Part shown: positions 1 to 8,857 of the stretch, piece by piece
How the letters are laid out: the number at the start of each line of letters is the position of its first letter
Position numbering within the stretch: the stretch's first letter is position 1
DNA from: Candidatus Poribacteria bacterium
GTDB lineage: Bacteria > Poribacteria > WGA-4E > WGA-3G
Reading direction: 5' to 3'
Assembly (NCBI GenBank): GCA_021295735.1
Contig: JAGWBU010000025.1
Location: forward strand, 1 to 36,941
Length of the DNA stretch: 36,941 nucleotides
Translations under genes and position numbers: made by a program
The notes under the pieces: model-generated
Seen by the model: the letters and a program-made list of their open reading frames with translations, nothing else
What the model was told of the DNA's origin: nothing
Database searches by the model: none

Positions 1-70
1 AAGTATATTTTAAATCAAAACTTTCGCCGTCTACATCCCCTACCTAAAGGCAGGGGGTTTGACGGGGAGT
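1..70 (+). mobile_element. Probable right end of an IS200/IS605-type element (tnpB side lies outside the window)
   Basis: Positions 37-45 and 48-56 form a G+C-rich hairpin (CCCCTACCT / AGGCAGGGG, 8 of 9 pairs, 2-nt loop), followed by TTTGACGG. This layout, a subterminal hairpin a few bases from the end, is what I know of IS200/IS605 right ends, where the 3' end of the TnpB guide RNA is also encoded. On the other side of position 65-75 the minus strand becomes recognisable ComEC sequence, so a junction lies there. No transposase is visible because the window begins here. Family assignment is by pattern only. Confidence 0.55.
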
Positions 71-2358
71 GCTAAAAACTGCGCACTGCTTGACGTTCTG
101 CTGCCGTGATGCGGCACCTTTATAATTTCTGCCCTCAAATCCTGCCGAGACGCGATTAAACGAGTTTCAGCCTTGGACTCAATATCGCCAGTGAATAAGA
201 TGTCTACTTCTCCATAACTGAGTTTCATCACAAGCGAATCATCGTTTTTGTCTTCATCTATAAGATTGGTGGATGCTTCATCAATCGGGTGCAACAGATT
301 AAGTGCAGCAGTAGGCGTCAATTCAATTGCACCTGCATACAGAAAAGAATAAGGAATACCTTGTGCTTTGGCAATACCGCGTAATCGTTGATGGGTTTGT
401 GAATCAAGTTGCATGTCTGGTATACCGAAGATCCGCTTCACCTTAAAGTTTTGAAGAATGTATGCAAGTCCACCGCCGTGGTCAATGTCTGGATGTGTGA
501 GCATCACCAAATCAAGTTTCCGAATACCATGTGCATCAAGATAAGGTTCAATAATTCGCTCACCTACGTCATACTCAACCTCTCTCTGACGCTTTTCATC
601 ATAATATGAACGTTGGATGCCGCCATCAATTAACATTGTTCGTCTATCAGGAAATCTGACAATAGATGCATCTCCTTGTCCGACATCAAGCGTAATCACT
701 TCTAATAAACGCCCTTTTTCATGGCATGCGCTGTCCCAAACCCAAAATGCCACAACCGATAACCCAATTAGGCTCGCAACTCTCCATTGCTTATAAACAT
801 ATCGCCAATGGGTAATGCCTATACATACTGCTATGTAGACAACGATAAGACCTAACGTTGGCGGTGCTAACTTCATTACACCCCATTCCTGTCCAAAAAT
901 TCCGATGAATTTTAGAAATGTAAAGATGATAACATGATTAACCAGTGCCAGCAGCTTAGCAAGTGGTAGCCAGACAAATCCCAAACAGACTGAAACAATA
1001 CCCGCTCCAACAATTAGCGTTACCAGAAGAATAGCAAACGGTCCAACGATTATACCGAGTGGGTATGCCCTATAAAAGTGAAAAGCGATAAGCGGTCCAG
1101 TGCCAAGTTGTGCAGCGAATGTCACAAGATAGGATAACACCAACCATTTCACTGCTGTGTTCTTAATTTTTTGAAGGCGACTAACATCACCAGATTCAGA
1201 AGACGCCCACAACTTCCGAATAGGTTTCTCCATTTTTGGAACAAAATAAACAATGGAGGCAACGGCAACAAACGAGAGTTGAAAGCCAACATCCCACAAC
1301 TGCATTGGGTTTAAAAGGAGTAATACCAACGCAGCAAATGCAAGTAAATTATAAATGTCTGCCTCACGATCAATTATCGTGGCAAAAAGATATAGGGTTG
1401 CCATAAGTGAAGCACGGAAAACAGATGGGCGAAAACCGACCAAGCACGCGTAAATAAGCACTGCTAAAATCGTCAAAAAAGAAAGCACCTTCTTGGGAAT
1501 TCGAAATGCGGATAACCCGACGTAGCAAAACATCGCAACAAGTCCAACATGTAGACCTGACACTGCCAACACATGAAAAGTGCCACTGTTACGAAAGATG
1601 TCTAAAGTTTCTGGTGGCACTTCGCTCCGTTTTCCGAGAAGTATCGCTTTGAGCAATTGCGCATGCAACGCGTCTGTTGGAGGGGTTTCTAACCCTGATG
1701 TATTTGTAGGAAAGGTATATAACCTACCATAGATATCATCAATAATCCGTTCCGTCCGCAGGCGAAGTGCTTCTATCCAACGCAGTGGTGGAAACCCAGA
1801 TTGCTCACCAATGCGAAGCAATCCTTGATGATAGATTATACCAGAAACACCTTGCCGCGCAAGGTAGGCACGATAGTCAAAACCGCCGGGATTTCTTTGT
1901 GTATTGGGTTGACGCAGCACGCCCGTCAGTGTTACCTTTTTACCGTAACGTAGTGGGATACGTTCTTGAAACCTAATCAAAAACTTTGCAGACGCTGCCT
2001 GATCGGGATCTGATAAGAGTTGAATCTGTCCGACAGCATAACCGGCTTCCCACTTTTCGCCGCGCTCCGGTTGGTAGACTGTTTTGCCTGTGAAACTAAT
2101 CGGTTGGTTATAAAAATGGGTGGGTATTGATGGGACGGTGGCAATTTCCAATCTCAACATCCCACATGCAAAGACTGCAATATGCAGTAACACGTAACAG
2201 ACATATTTTGACCGAGTTTTTATTAGGAGGCTGCAGATAAGGCATATCAACACAGATAACCATAGCCAAAGAATTGGGATTGATGTGTATTCACTTATGA
2301 AGATGCCGCTCAGAAACGGGATGAGGGAATAGAGCGCGGGTCGTGGTTTGAGTGCCAT
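40..2358 (-). CDS. comEC: ComEC/Rec2-type DNA uptake channel, 3' end truncated
   Basis: This 772-residue protein has the full ComEC architecture: N-terminal membrane segments, a soluble N-terminal (DUF4131-like) domain around residues 60-200, a multi-pass competence domain around 230-530, and a C-terminal metallo-beta-lactamase-like domain beginning near residue 555 (LDVGQGDASIV). Metal-binding motif HPDIDHGGG is at residue 622, FTGD near 721, and VPHHGSRTSSSAQF near 748. The family normally runs some dozens of residues past that point; here the protein ends about 11 residues later in unrelated sequence (ALPVKPPAFR) supplied by the putative mobile-element end. ComEC moves single-stranded DNA across the inner membrane; loss of the last part of the nuclease-like domain may impair processing while leaving the channel. 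The ATG at 2358 lies about 30 nt downstream of a strong promoter. Confidence 0.85.
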   Translation of the reverse strand: MALKPRPALYSLIPFLSGIFISEYTSIPILWLWLSVLICLICSLLIKTRSKYVCYVLLHIAVFACGMLRLEIATVPSIPTHFYNQPISFTGKTVYQPERGEKWEAGYAVGQIQLLSDPDQAASAKFLIRFQERIPLRYGKKVTLTGVLRQPNTQRNPGGFDYRAYLARQGVSGIIYHQGLLRIGEQSGFPPLRWIEALRLRTERIIDDIYGRLYTFPTNTSGLETPPTDALHAQLLKAILLGKRSEVPPETLDIFRNSGTFHVLAVSGLHVGLVAMFCYVGLSAFRIPKKVLSFLTILAVLIYACLVGFRPSVFRASLMATLYLFATIIDREADIYNLLAFAALVLLLLNPMQLWDVGFQLSFVAVASIVYFVPKMEKPIRKLWASSESGDVSRLQKIKNTAVKWLVLSYLVTFAAQLGTGPLIAFHFYRAYPLGIIVGPFAILLVTLIVGAGIVSVCLGFVWLPLAKLLALVNHVIIFTFLKFIGIFGQEWGVMKLAPPTLGLIVVYIAVCIGITHWRYVYKQWRVASLIGLSVVAFWVWDSACHEKGRLLEVITLDVGQGDASIVRFPDRRTMLIDGGIQRSYYDEKRQREVEYDVGERIIEPYLDAHGIRKLDLVMLTHPDIDHGGGLAYILQNFKVKRIFGIPDMQLDSQTHQRLRGIAKAQGIPYSFLYAGAIELTPTAALNLLHPIDEASTNLIDEDKNDDSLVMKLSYGEVDILFTGDIESKAETRLIASRQDLRAEIIKVPHHGSRTSSSAQFLALPVKPPAFR

Positions 2359-2393
2359 TTTGTTGTATAAAATTTGCGGTGGGTATTTGCCCC

Positions 2394-2422
2394 ATTATAT
2401 TGAATGCTATGAAAATTATCAA
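2394..2422 (-). promoter_or_regulatory. Sigma-70 promoter for comEC
   Basis: Read on the minus strand, TTGATA (2417-2422) and TATAAT (2394-2399) are separated by 17 bp. This gives a leader of about 30 nt before the comEC ATG at 2358. Confidence 0.6.
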
Positions 2423-2497
2423 GGTTATGTTTAGGGTCATGGACTCCCAGAGGCATTCAATTTTGCAATAATTTCTTCTTTTCTCTAAAACCTCTTC

Positions 2498-2525
2498 CTG
2501 TAGGAGCGAACTCCAGCTCGCGACC
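2498..2525. repeat. GTAGGAGCG-type hairpin repeat
   Basis: CTGTAGGAGCGAACTCC is followed by AGCTCGCGACC, with GCGA/TCGC pairing. The same TGTAGGAGCG core recurs near 23218 and 35860 in this window, always between genes. Confidence 0.55.
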
Positions 2526-2585
2526 ATGTCCAAAATGTTAAGAAAATCACGAGAACTGAATGGCTCTGGAACTCCCGAAACCTGC

Positions 2586-2614
2586 TTGACATTTGCTGCT
2601 ATTTCTGATATTAT
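2586..2614 (+). promoter_or_regulatory. Sigma-70 promoter for the TPR/propeller gene
   Basis: A perfect TTGACA (2586-2591) is followed after 17 bp by TATTAT (2609-2614). The downstream gene starts at 2654 with a GAAAGGAAA ribosome-binding sequence. Confidence 0.65.
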
Positions 2615-2653
2615 ATCAATATACTTATCAAGAATATAGATGGAAAGGAAACC

Positions 2654-4585
2654 ATGCAGAACGCTTACTCTCTCTTTTCATTAACAAGTCTTGTCCTGAT
2701 ATTCTTACTATTTACAAGCATTGCGTCCGGCCAGCAGTATGTCATCGTCGAGATGGAAAACGGCGACAGACTCACCGGCACATGGCGCGGTGCTACCGAT
2801 ACACACTTTGAAATTGAATATAACGGACAGGTTATAAGACTTCCATTACAAGGACATACGTTAACATTTGTCTCAAAACTGGAAAATGTTCCAGACAGAA
2901 CTGCAGCAAAACATTTTCGTAATGGACGCGACCTGTTAGATTTAAATTTTCCTGAATTAGCAAAGCGAAAATTTGAAAAGGCATTAGAAGAATTTCCCAA
3001 GTTTGCAGATGCACATTACCAACTCGGATTACTTTATAAAACAGACGGTGACTTTGCAAAAGCATTGGAACGGTTTCGTTCTGTCGCCCTGATAGATGCA
3101 CAGAAATTTGACCTTGTGCCGCAACTACAAGAGATTGGGAATAATGCGATTGCTACGATTGATGATAATGTGGTTGCTATGGAAAAGTATGCACAAGCAG
3201 TTGATGCCTTCCAATTAATACTTAAGCATTACCCCGAACATGAATCGGTCCCAACACTTACCTACCGCGTCGGATTTCTGTTGATGAAACAATTGAAGGA
3301 CACTATGGCAGGGCTTGAATTGTTGCAGACAGCAGTCAAAGATTTTTCTAATGTCCCTGAACATGAGGAGGCTGTTTACCAGATAGGGGTTTTGCAAGCT
3401 GAAATAGGTGAACCTGAAAAAGCTTTAAATACTTTGAAACAATTCAGTAGGATCTACCCAGAAAGCGATTGGGTGGATGATGCTCACTTAAAACGAGCAA
3501 TAATCTATTTACAAGTCGGTGACAGAGAAAACGCTGTTAACTTAGCGAACCTCGTACGGCAAAATACCGATGATCCCAACATTTTTGAACAAGCAAACGA
3601 CGTATTACAAGCAAGTGCTTGGGACATCTACACAGACAAATTACCTGATCCTAATATCCAGACCATTGCAGTTGATGGAACATCGCTCTGGATAGGTACA
3701 CCAAAAGGGATAGCCCAGATCGAAACTGACGGCAATGGCGGATGGAAAGCGATTGAAGGTGCCGCATGGCGAATTAACGAACATGCTTCCACAGCACCTG
3801 ATGTCCGCGCAATTGTAGTAAACGAATCTGAAGTATGGGTTGGCACCCGAAATCAAGGCATCATACACTTTAATAAAGAAAAGAACGAAGTAACAAATTA
3901 CACAATTGCCAACGGTTTGCCAAGCATGTGGATCCGAGACATCAAGATGGATAACGAAGAAATTTGGTTGGCAACAGATGCTGGTGCGATGCGCCAAAAT
4001 CTTAAAACCGGAATACAGAACCATTATAATAAAGAAAACAGCGATATCCCTAACGATATTCACTCTATAGCCCTAACACCTGATACTGTATGGATAGGCA
4101 CATCAGGCGATAACATCGCTATTTTTGATCGGGAATCAGGAGTCTGGAACTCTCAGCGTTTTACAAAAATAGAACCAGAAACACAGATTGTAAGGTTTGA
4201 TGTTGTTGAAAACAAAATACTATTTTCTTGGTATAATGAAAGTGAAGAAAACCAGGGGAACGGCTTTTTTAAGGCAAACTGGGATGGTACGGATGGAGAT
4301 TCTTATCCCGTGAGAGCCGATTTAGAGGAAAAGGAAGAGTTAGATGACATCTACGTTACTGGAGTTGCTGGCAAAGAATACGTATGGGTTGCTGTGAATG
4401 ACTATATTGCAATCTATTATCCCGATATTGGTGAATATGATGACAACACTATTGATTATCCCAAAATAGTGTTGGATGATTTATCTATTCAGTGCATTGC
4501 GATTAACAATGATCGCGCTTGGATAGGCACTAACAAAGGCATGCTTATGATAGATAAACAAAAATTCAGTCAGACGACAGAATAG
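2654..4585 (+). CDS. Secreted TPR and beta-propeller protein
   Basis: The 643-residue product starts with a signal peptide (hydrophobic run from about residue 8 to 24, then SGQQ). Residues about 30-70 form a small N-terminal beta region. Residues about 80-320 contain TPR-like helical pairs (ALEEFPKFADAHYQLGLLYK, YRVGFLLMKQ, YQIGVLQAEIGEPEKAL), as in cell-envelope TPR lipoprotein-like proteins. From about 330 to the end there are repeated blades with the pattern V..LWIGT..G (LWIGTPKGIA, VWVGTRNQGI, IWLATDAGAM, VWIGTSGDNI, AWIGTNKGML), which matches the two-component regulator propeller (Reg_prop) repeat. Such propellers usually sense ligands in hybrid kinases, but no kinase or membrane anchor is present here. 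The likely site of action is the periplasm or cell surface. The function is unknown. Confidence 0.8.
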   Translation: MQNAYSLFSLTSLVLIFLLFTSIASGQQYVIVEMENGDRLTGTWRGATDTHFEIEYNGQVIRLPLQGHTLTFVSKLENVPDRTAAKHFRNGRDLLDLNFPELAKRKFEKALEEFPKFADAHYQLGLLYKTDGDFAKALERFRSVALIDAQKFDLVPQLQEIGNNAIATIDDNVVAMEKYAQAVDAFQLILKHYPEHESVPTLTYRVGFLLMKQLKDTMAGLELLQTAVKDFSNVPEHEEAVYQIGVLQAEIGEPEKALNTLKQFSRIYPESDWVDDAHLKRAIIYLQVGDRENAVNLANLVRQNTDDPNIFEQANDVLQASAWDIYTDKLPDPNIQTIAVDGTSLWIGTPKGIAQIETDGNGGWKAIEGAAWRINEHASTAPDVRAIVVNESEVWVGTRNQGIIHFNKEKNEVTNYTIANGLPSMWIRDIKMDNEEIWLATDAGAMRQNLKTGIQNHYNKENSDIPNDIHSIALTPDTVWIGTSGDNIAIFDRESGVWNSQRFTKIEPETQIVRFDVVENKILFSWYNESEENQGNGFFKANWDGTDGDSYPVRADLEEKEELDDIYVTGVAGKEYVWVAVNDYIAIYYPDIGEYDDNTIDYPKIVLDDLSIQCIAINNDRAWIGTNKGMLMIDKQKFSQTTE

Positions 4586-4620
4586 GGTTTCGGACAACCT
4601 GACATTTCACGTACCTAACC

Positions 4621-5472
4621 ATGCAACAACAGACATGTACAAAGCAGGTCATCCGCTGGAATCAGTCAAAATCGACGTCTGTTGAAGACGAATTGGTCGT
4701 TGAAGAACCGCTTGAAATTCGGGTAGGACAGCAGAGTTTAATCGTTGTCATGCGGACACCAGGACATGATTTTGAACTCGCAGCGGGTTTCCTTTATACC
4801 GAAAGCCTCATAAAATCTGTAAACGATATTGAAATCATAGCATACTGCGATGATGATAACGCCACAGCAAAAGATAACGACCAGCATGCGCTCCTATCTG
4901 AGATGCAAAATATCGTCAACGTCCGATTAGTTAAAGACTTGAATCTTGAGGAGCAACAAGGATGGCAGCGAAATTTCCACGCAAATGCAAGCTGCGGTCT
5001 CTGCGGTAAAATGACAATTGAATCCGTAAAACACCAAGTTACACCATTAGATTTGACATTCCGCTTGAATCAAACAGTGTTTTACAAACTCAATGATCAA
5101 CTGCGAGCCGCACAATCAGTCTTCGAAAAAACAGGCGGACTGCATGCAGCAGGGCTTTTTGATGAAAATGGTAAACTCCTCATTGTCAGAGAGGATATAG
5201 GCAGACACAACGCAGTTGATAAAGTCATCGGACAAGCGTTACTATCAGATATGCTACCACTTGACAAACACGTTTTGATGGTAAGTGGACGCGCAAGTTT
5301 TGAAATCGTACAGAAAGCACTGTTTGCACGAATTCCTATCGTTGTTGCTGTTTCGGCTGCATCCACACTCGCTGTTGACTTGGCAGATGAAGGAAATCTC
5401 ACGTTAATCGGTTTCATGCGGGGAAAGCGTATGGCAGTTTACAGCCACCCTAATCGGATACGCAGTGGATAG
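4621..5472 (+). CDS. fdhD: FdhD, sulfurtransferase for formate dehydrogenase maturation
   Basis: The 283-residue protein matches FdhD throughout: EEPLEIRV near residue 28, RTPGHDFELAAGFLYTE at 45-61, the ASCGLCGK signature with Cys125 and Cys128, GGLHAAGLF, REDIGRHNAVDKVIG and SGRASFEIVQKA. FdhD receives sulfur from a cysteine desulfurase and passes it to the molybdenum cofactor of formate dehydrogenase; the CxxC pair carries the sulfur. Length is normal for the family, which is about 260-290 residues. The gene starts 35 nt after the preceding gene, without an obvious strong ribosome binding site, so it may be cotranscribed. No formate dehydrogenase gene is in the window. Confidence 0.93.
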   Translation: MQQQTCTKQVIRWNQSKSTSVEDELVVEEPLEIRVGQQSLIVVMRTPGHDFELAAGFLYTESLIKSVNDIEIIAYCDDDNATAKDNDQHALLSEMQNIVNVRLVKDLNLEEQQGWQRNFHANASCGLCGKMTIESVKHQVTPLDLTFRLNQTVFYKLNDQLRAAQSVFEKTGGLHAAGLFDENGKLLIVREDIGRHNAVDKVIGQALLSDMLPLDKHVLMVSGRASFEIVQKALFARIPIVVAVSAASTLAVDLADEGNLTLIGFMRGKRMAVYSHPNRIRSG

Positions 5473-5482
5473 GGAAAATCGA

Positions 5483-5515
5483 AAAAAGATAGCAATAGGT
5501 TTTTCCTATCTTTTT
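5483..5515 (+). terminator. Terminator after fdhD
   Basis: AAAAAGATAG (5483-5492) pairs with CTATCTTTTT (5506-5515), starting 11 nt after the fdhD stop and ending in a T run. It is A+T-rich, so its strength is uncertain. Confidence 0.55.
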
Positions 5516-5566
5516 CAAACGGAATGTCTCTATTGTGACAAGTAAAACTATAAGGAGTAAATTTTC

Positions 5567-5854
5567 ATGTATTCCATTTTGAGCGGCATCCAAGGACTGG
5601 TTAACCTACTGTTTTTTGTTGCTATTGTTGGCACTATAGGTGTTTCGTGGGTTTTCGCGGATCGGTTGCACAAACGCCATAATGCTGATTTTCCGTGGGG
5701 TAAAGCTTTAGCAATAATCGGTATTGAAGTTCTTACCATGATAGCCTTTAACATCTTCTTTGAAATTTTCAAAGCAAATTGGTTGTGGATTTCCATTGTC
5801 GGGATTATTGTGATTTTCATCATTCTCTCGCGAAAAAAGCGAAAATATGTCTGA
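5567..5854 (+). CDS. Small integral membrane protein, unknown function
   Basis: The 95-residue protein has an AAGGAG ribosome binding site about 10 nt before its ATG. It is almost entirely hydrophobic, with three predicted membrane segments (about 10-30, 46-66 and 70-87), short polar loops (ADRLHKRHNADFPWGK) and a basic C-terminus (SRKKRKYV). I do not recognise a family. It stands between a terminator-like hairpin upstream and a weak one downstream, so it may be transcribed alone. Confidence 0.7.
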   Translation: MYSILSGIQGLVNLLFFVAIVGTIGVSWVFADRLHKRHNADFPWGKALAIIGIEVLTMIAFNIFFEIFKANWLWISIVGIIVIFIILSRKKRKYV

Positions 5855-5865
5855 AGAAATAGTAT

Positions 5866-5906
5866 GTGGGGTAAAGGTTGATTCTACATCATTACCTCAC
5901 ATTTTT
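5866..5906 (+). terminator. Possible weak terminator
   Basis: GTGGGGTAA (5866-5874) can pair with TTACCTCAC (5892-5900; one G-T pair), followed by ATTTTT. The 17-nt loop makes this a weak candidate. Confidence 0.35.
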
Positions 5907-5920
5907 GAAAGGAGATAACT

Positions 5921-6973
5921 ATGCCTCGAACCGGTAGAGCCGTAGTTGCTTATGGTAAAGATTTTGAGGTCCGCGAATACCCCGTGCCTGACCCTGCTCC
6001 CAACACGCTGCTGCTCCGTCAAGAGTTAGCTGGTATCTGCGGCACTGACCTTCATAACTGGCAAAACGGCTTCAAAACAGAAATTCTATTGGGACATGAA
6101 AATGTCGGTATCGTTGAAGCAATTGGCGAAGGCGTGAAAACAGATTATGTCGGCAAGTCAATCAAAGAGGGAGACAGGGTTATATTCGCACCTGGCACCG
6201 ACTACGGCGGGTACGGTTTTCAATGGAATCCTGATGAAGCACCACATTTCCGCGGTGGGTTTGCTGATTACATGTATCTCACCTATCCCAATACTTGTTT
6301 TATGAAAACAGATGTTTCACCAGAGGTCGCTGTCCTTACAGAACCTTTTACTGTTGGTGTTCATGCAGTCATGCGAGGTGATATAAAATTCGGTGATACC
6401 GTCGTTGTCCAAGGCTCTGGAGCAATTGGCTTGGTAACACTTGCCTGCGCAAAATTGAGCGGTGCAGGAAAAATAATTATGGTCGGTGGTCCTGCCGGAC
6501 GGTTGGAATTGGCAAAACGACTCGGGGCTGATGTTACAATTGATATAGAAGAAGTCACCTCCGCTGAGGAGCGGACAGAACTCGTCCAAGCTGAAACACC
6601 TCGTAATGCTGGTGCTGATGTGGTCTTTGAATGTGCAGGTTTCCTTCCTGCGACACCAGAAGGATTAGGTTACACTCGCCGTAGCGGCACTTTCGTAGAA
6701 GTCGGTCACTTTGTTGATATGGGTTCAATTGATTTCAATATCAATCAGTTGCTCATGCGCAAAAATCTTCGCGTTGAAGCAATCTGGGGGAGTCAATACG
6801 AGCATTTCGTCCGAGGACTTCCGCTCCTTGAAAAAAGTGATTTGCCTTTTGCTGATATGGTGAGTCATCAGTTACCACTTTCACAGGTTGAAGATGGATT
6901 TAAGGCACTTGATGGCGGATATCGAATTAATGGCGAGACGGCAATTAAAATTGCTGTCCGCGCTGAGGAATAA
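5921..6973 (+). CDS. Medium-chain dehydrogenase, zinc type, without the structural-zinc cysteines
   Basis: The 350-residue MDR-family protein is preceded by an AAAGGAGAT ribosome binding site. Catalytic-zinc ligands are visible: Cys40 in GICGTDLHNW, and His59-Glu60 in LLGHENVG. The Rossmann motif is VVQGSGAIGLVTLACAK near residue 163. The lobe that usually carries four structural-zinc cysteines (compare Cys105/108/111/119 in the protein encoded at 11927) has none here; instead it reads APGTDYGGYGFQW. The family oxidises sugar alcohols, threonine or other secondary alcohols with NAD(P). The substrate cannot be fixed from sequence, but the following Gfo/Idh/MocA and TIM-barrel genes suggest sugar or inositol breakdown. 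Confidence 0.85.
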   Translation: MPRTGRAVVAYGKDFEVREYPVPDPAPNTLLLRQELAGICGTDLHNWQNGFKTEILLGHENVGIVEAIGEGVKTDYVGKSIKEGDRVIFAPGTDYGGYGFQWNPDEAPHFRGGFADYMYLTYPNTCFMKTDVSPEVAVLTEPFTVGVHAVMRGDIKFGDTVVVQGSGAIGLVTLACAKLSGAGKIIMVGGPAGRLELAKRLGADVTIDIEEVTSAEERTELVQAETPRNAGADVVFECAGFLPATPEGLGYTRRSGTFVEVGHFVDMGSIDFNINQLLMRKNLRVEAIWGSQYEHFVRGLPLLEKSDLPFADMVSHQLPLSQVEDGFKALDGGYRINGETAIKIAVRAEE

Positions 6974-7009
6974 GTAAAAACAAATAATTGAACATAGGAG
7001 ATATAATTT

Positions 7010-8029
7010 ATGTCAAAAACCTATCGCGTTGGCTTTGCTTCGTTAGTGCACGACCATGTCTGGGGTGAACTGAATCGGTGGAAAGAACATCCAAACGTTG
7101 AGATCGTCGCTGCAGGCGATGTCAACGCGGAATTACGCGACCAATTCAAATCAGAAACGGGTGTTGAAACCGTCTACGATTCTTGGCAAGAATTGCTGGA
7201 TAAAGAGGAATTAGACATTATTCAAGCATGTGCAGAAAATAACGCTGGACCGGAAATCGTTGAATCTGCAGCATCTAAAGGCATCCATGTAGTTTCTGAA
7301 AAACCGATGTCAGCACGGTTATCACAAGCGGATCAAATGCTTAACGCTGCGCAAAACGCTGGCATCTCCCTGATGATTAATTGGCCTACTGCATGGAGTC
7401 CCGCGCTGAATTTTGCCATGGAGCTTATCAAAGACGGTGCAATCGGTGATGTTTTCTATTTTAAATGGCGTTCAGCACATAATGGGCCAAAAGAAATCGG
7501 ATGTTCCCGCTATTTCTACGAGTGGCTATATGATGAAGAGAAAAATGGTGCAGGCGCGTTGATGGATTACTGCTGTTATTGTGCTGATATGTGCGCTTAT
7601 CTACTCGGTTTACCTGAGCAGGTAACCGCCTTCCGAGGAACTTTTGTTAAAGATTATCCTCTCCCTGACGACAATGCCGTTATCCTCATGAAATACGGCA
7701 ATGCATTCGGTATCACAGAAGCATCGTGGACACAAAAAACAGGCTATGTCACCCCAAATCCTGTGGTTTACGGCACCGAAGGCGCTTTGACAGTAACTGG
7801 CAACCAAGTAAATCTGAGTCCCGCAGGCGGTGATGCTCAAGTTATAGAACCTGACCCACTTCCAGAAGGTATGCGGAACGCTCCAGAATACTTGATCCAC
7901 TGCCTCGAAACTGGTGAACCGATAGATGGTTTGTGCTGCCCGTATATAAGCCGAGATGCACAAGAAATCTTGGAGGCAGGACTTGTTTCTGCAGATAGCG
8001 GGCAAGTTGTTAATTTACCGATGACATAA
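7010..8029 (+). CDS. Gfo/Idh/MocA-family oxidoreductase
   Basis: The 339-residue protein has an N-terminal Rossmann domain (YRVGFASLVHDHVWGELNRW; AAGDVN near 34-39) and the family's EKP signature at residues 97-99 (VVSEKPMS). A C-terminal alpha/beta domain covers about 130-330. These enzymes use NAD(P) to oxidise or reduce sugars, inositols and their derivatives. The gene begins 36 nt after the dehydrogenase stop with an AGGAGA ribosome binding site, so the two are likely cotranscribed. In the N-terminus the usual GxGxxG is replaced by GFASLVHDH, a variant I associate with Gfo/Idh/MocA proteins of environmental bacteria. Substrate is unknown. Confidence 0.88.
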   Translation: MSKTYRVGFASLVHDHVWGELNRWKEHPNVEIVAAGDVNAELRDQFKSETGVETVYDSWQELLDKEELDIIQACAENNAGPEIVESAASKGIHVVSEKPMSARLSQADQMLNAAQNAGISLMINWPTAWSPALNFAMELIKDGAIGDVFYFKWRSAHNGPKEIGCSRYFYEWLYDEEKNGAGALMDYCCYCADMCAYLLGLPEQVTAFRGTFVKDYPLPDDNAVILMKYGNAFGITEASWTQKTGYVTPNPVVYGTEGALTVTGNQVNLSPAGGDAQVIEPDPLPEGMRNAPEYLIHCLETGEPIDGLCCPYISRDAQEILEAGLVSADSGQVVNLPMT

Positions 8030-8050
8030 ATAGACGATAATTTATATAAT
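8021..8050 (+). promoter_or_regulatory. Possible promoter before the TIM-barrel gene at 8097
   Basis: ATGACA (8021-8026) and TATAAT (8045-8050) are separated by 18 bp. The -35 overlaps the end of the upstream gene, so this would be an internal promoter of the cluster. Confidence 0.4.
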
Positions 8051-8096
8051 TTCTTGGACTCTTTTCACCAACTAATTTCAAACAAGGAGAACCTAA

Positions 8097-8855
8097 TTGA
8101 GCGAAAGAATACCAATAGCCTTACAGTTATATTCTGTCCGAGAGGATTGCGCAAAAGACCTATCCCTTGCACTTCAGGCAGTCGCACAGATGGGGTATGA
8201 GGGCGTTGAATTTGCTGGCTACTACGACCGAACCGCAGAAGAATTGCGCGGAATGTGTGATGACCTTGAATTAAAAGTTGTTGGCACGCATACAGGATTG
8301 AATACACTTCTCGGCGACGAACTTGCCAAGACAGTGGAATTCAATAAAATTCTTGGCAATCCCTATCTGATTGTTCCGGGCTTGGGAGCAGAGTATAGTA
8401 ATTCGCGGGATGCGTGGTTGAACACAGCAAAACTTTTCAACGAAATCGCAGAAAAAATCGCTGACCAAGGCATGTTCACTGGCTATCACAACCACACAGG
8501 TGAATTTAAACCTTTAGACGGTGAAGTGCCGTGGGATACATTCGCAAGCAACACTCATGACAGTGTTGTCCTGCAAATTGACACTGGACACGTCCTCCGC
8601 GCAGGTGCCGACAATGTCCCGTTTATTGAACGTTATCCAGGCAGATCAAAACTGGTTCATATCAAAGAATACTCTGCCACGAATGACAAGGCACTCATCG
8701 GAGAAGGGGATATACCTTGGGACGATCTGTTCCATGCCTTTGAAACCGTCGGCGGCACCGAATGGTACATCGTAGAGCAAGAAAGTTATGCGTATCCGCC
8801 GCTTGAATGTGCCGAAAAATGTATTGAAAATCTACGAAAGATGGGGAAAATTTAG
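8097..8855 (+). CDS. Sugar phosphate isomerase/epimerase-like TIM barrel
   Basis: The 252-residue protein belongs to the xylose-isomerase-like (AP endonuclease 2) fold. It opens with IALQLYSVREDCAKDL, typical of this group. Metal-site segments are GYHNHTGEF near 128, QIDTGHVLRAG near 158, HIKEYSA near 187, and IVEQESY near 222. I chose the TTG start at 8097 because AAGGAGA (8084-8090) lies 6 nt upstream and homologues begin at the same place. It follows the Gfo/Idh/MocA gene by 67 nt and is 2 nt from the methyltransferase start. The pairing with oxidoreductases suggests a shared sugar, inositol or keto-sugar pathway. Confidence 0.85.
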   Translation: MSERIPIALQLYSVREDCAKDLSLALQAVAQMGYEGVEFAGYYDRTAEELRGMCDDLELKVVGTHTGLNTLLGDELAKTVEFNKILGNPYLIVPGLGAEYSNSRDAWLNTAKLFNEIAEKIADQGMFTGYHNHTGEFKPLDGEVPWDTFASNTHDSVVLQIDTGHVLRAGADNVPFIERYPGRSKLVHIKEYSATNDKALIGEGDIPWDDLFHAFETVGGTEWYIVEQESYAYPPLECAEKCIENLRKMGKI

Positions 8856-8857
8856 GT

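Noticed and set aside
2291..2533. 80-codon minus-strand frame
   Set aside because: It overlaps the comEC start and promoter and a hairpin repeat; composition is not protein-like.
4621..5472. Functional link between fdhD and the selenoprotein (formate dehydrogenase can contain Sec)
   Set aside because: The two genes are 24 kb apart on opposite strands, and no formate dehydrogenase is in the window.
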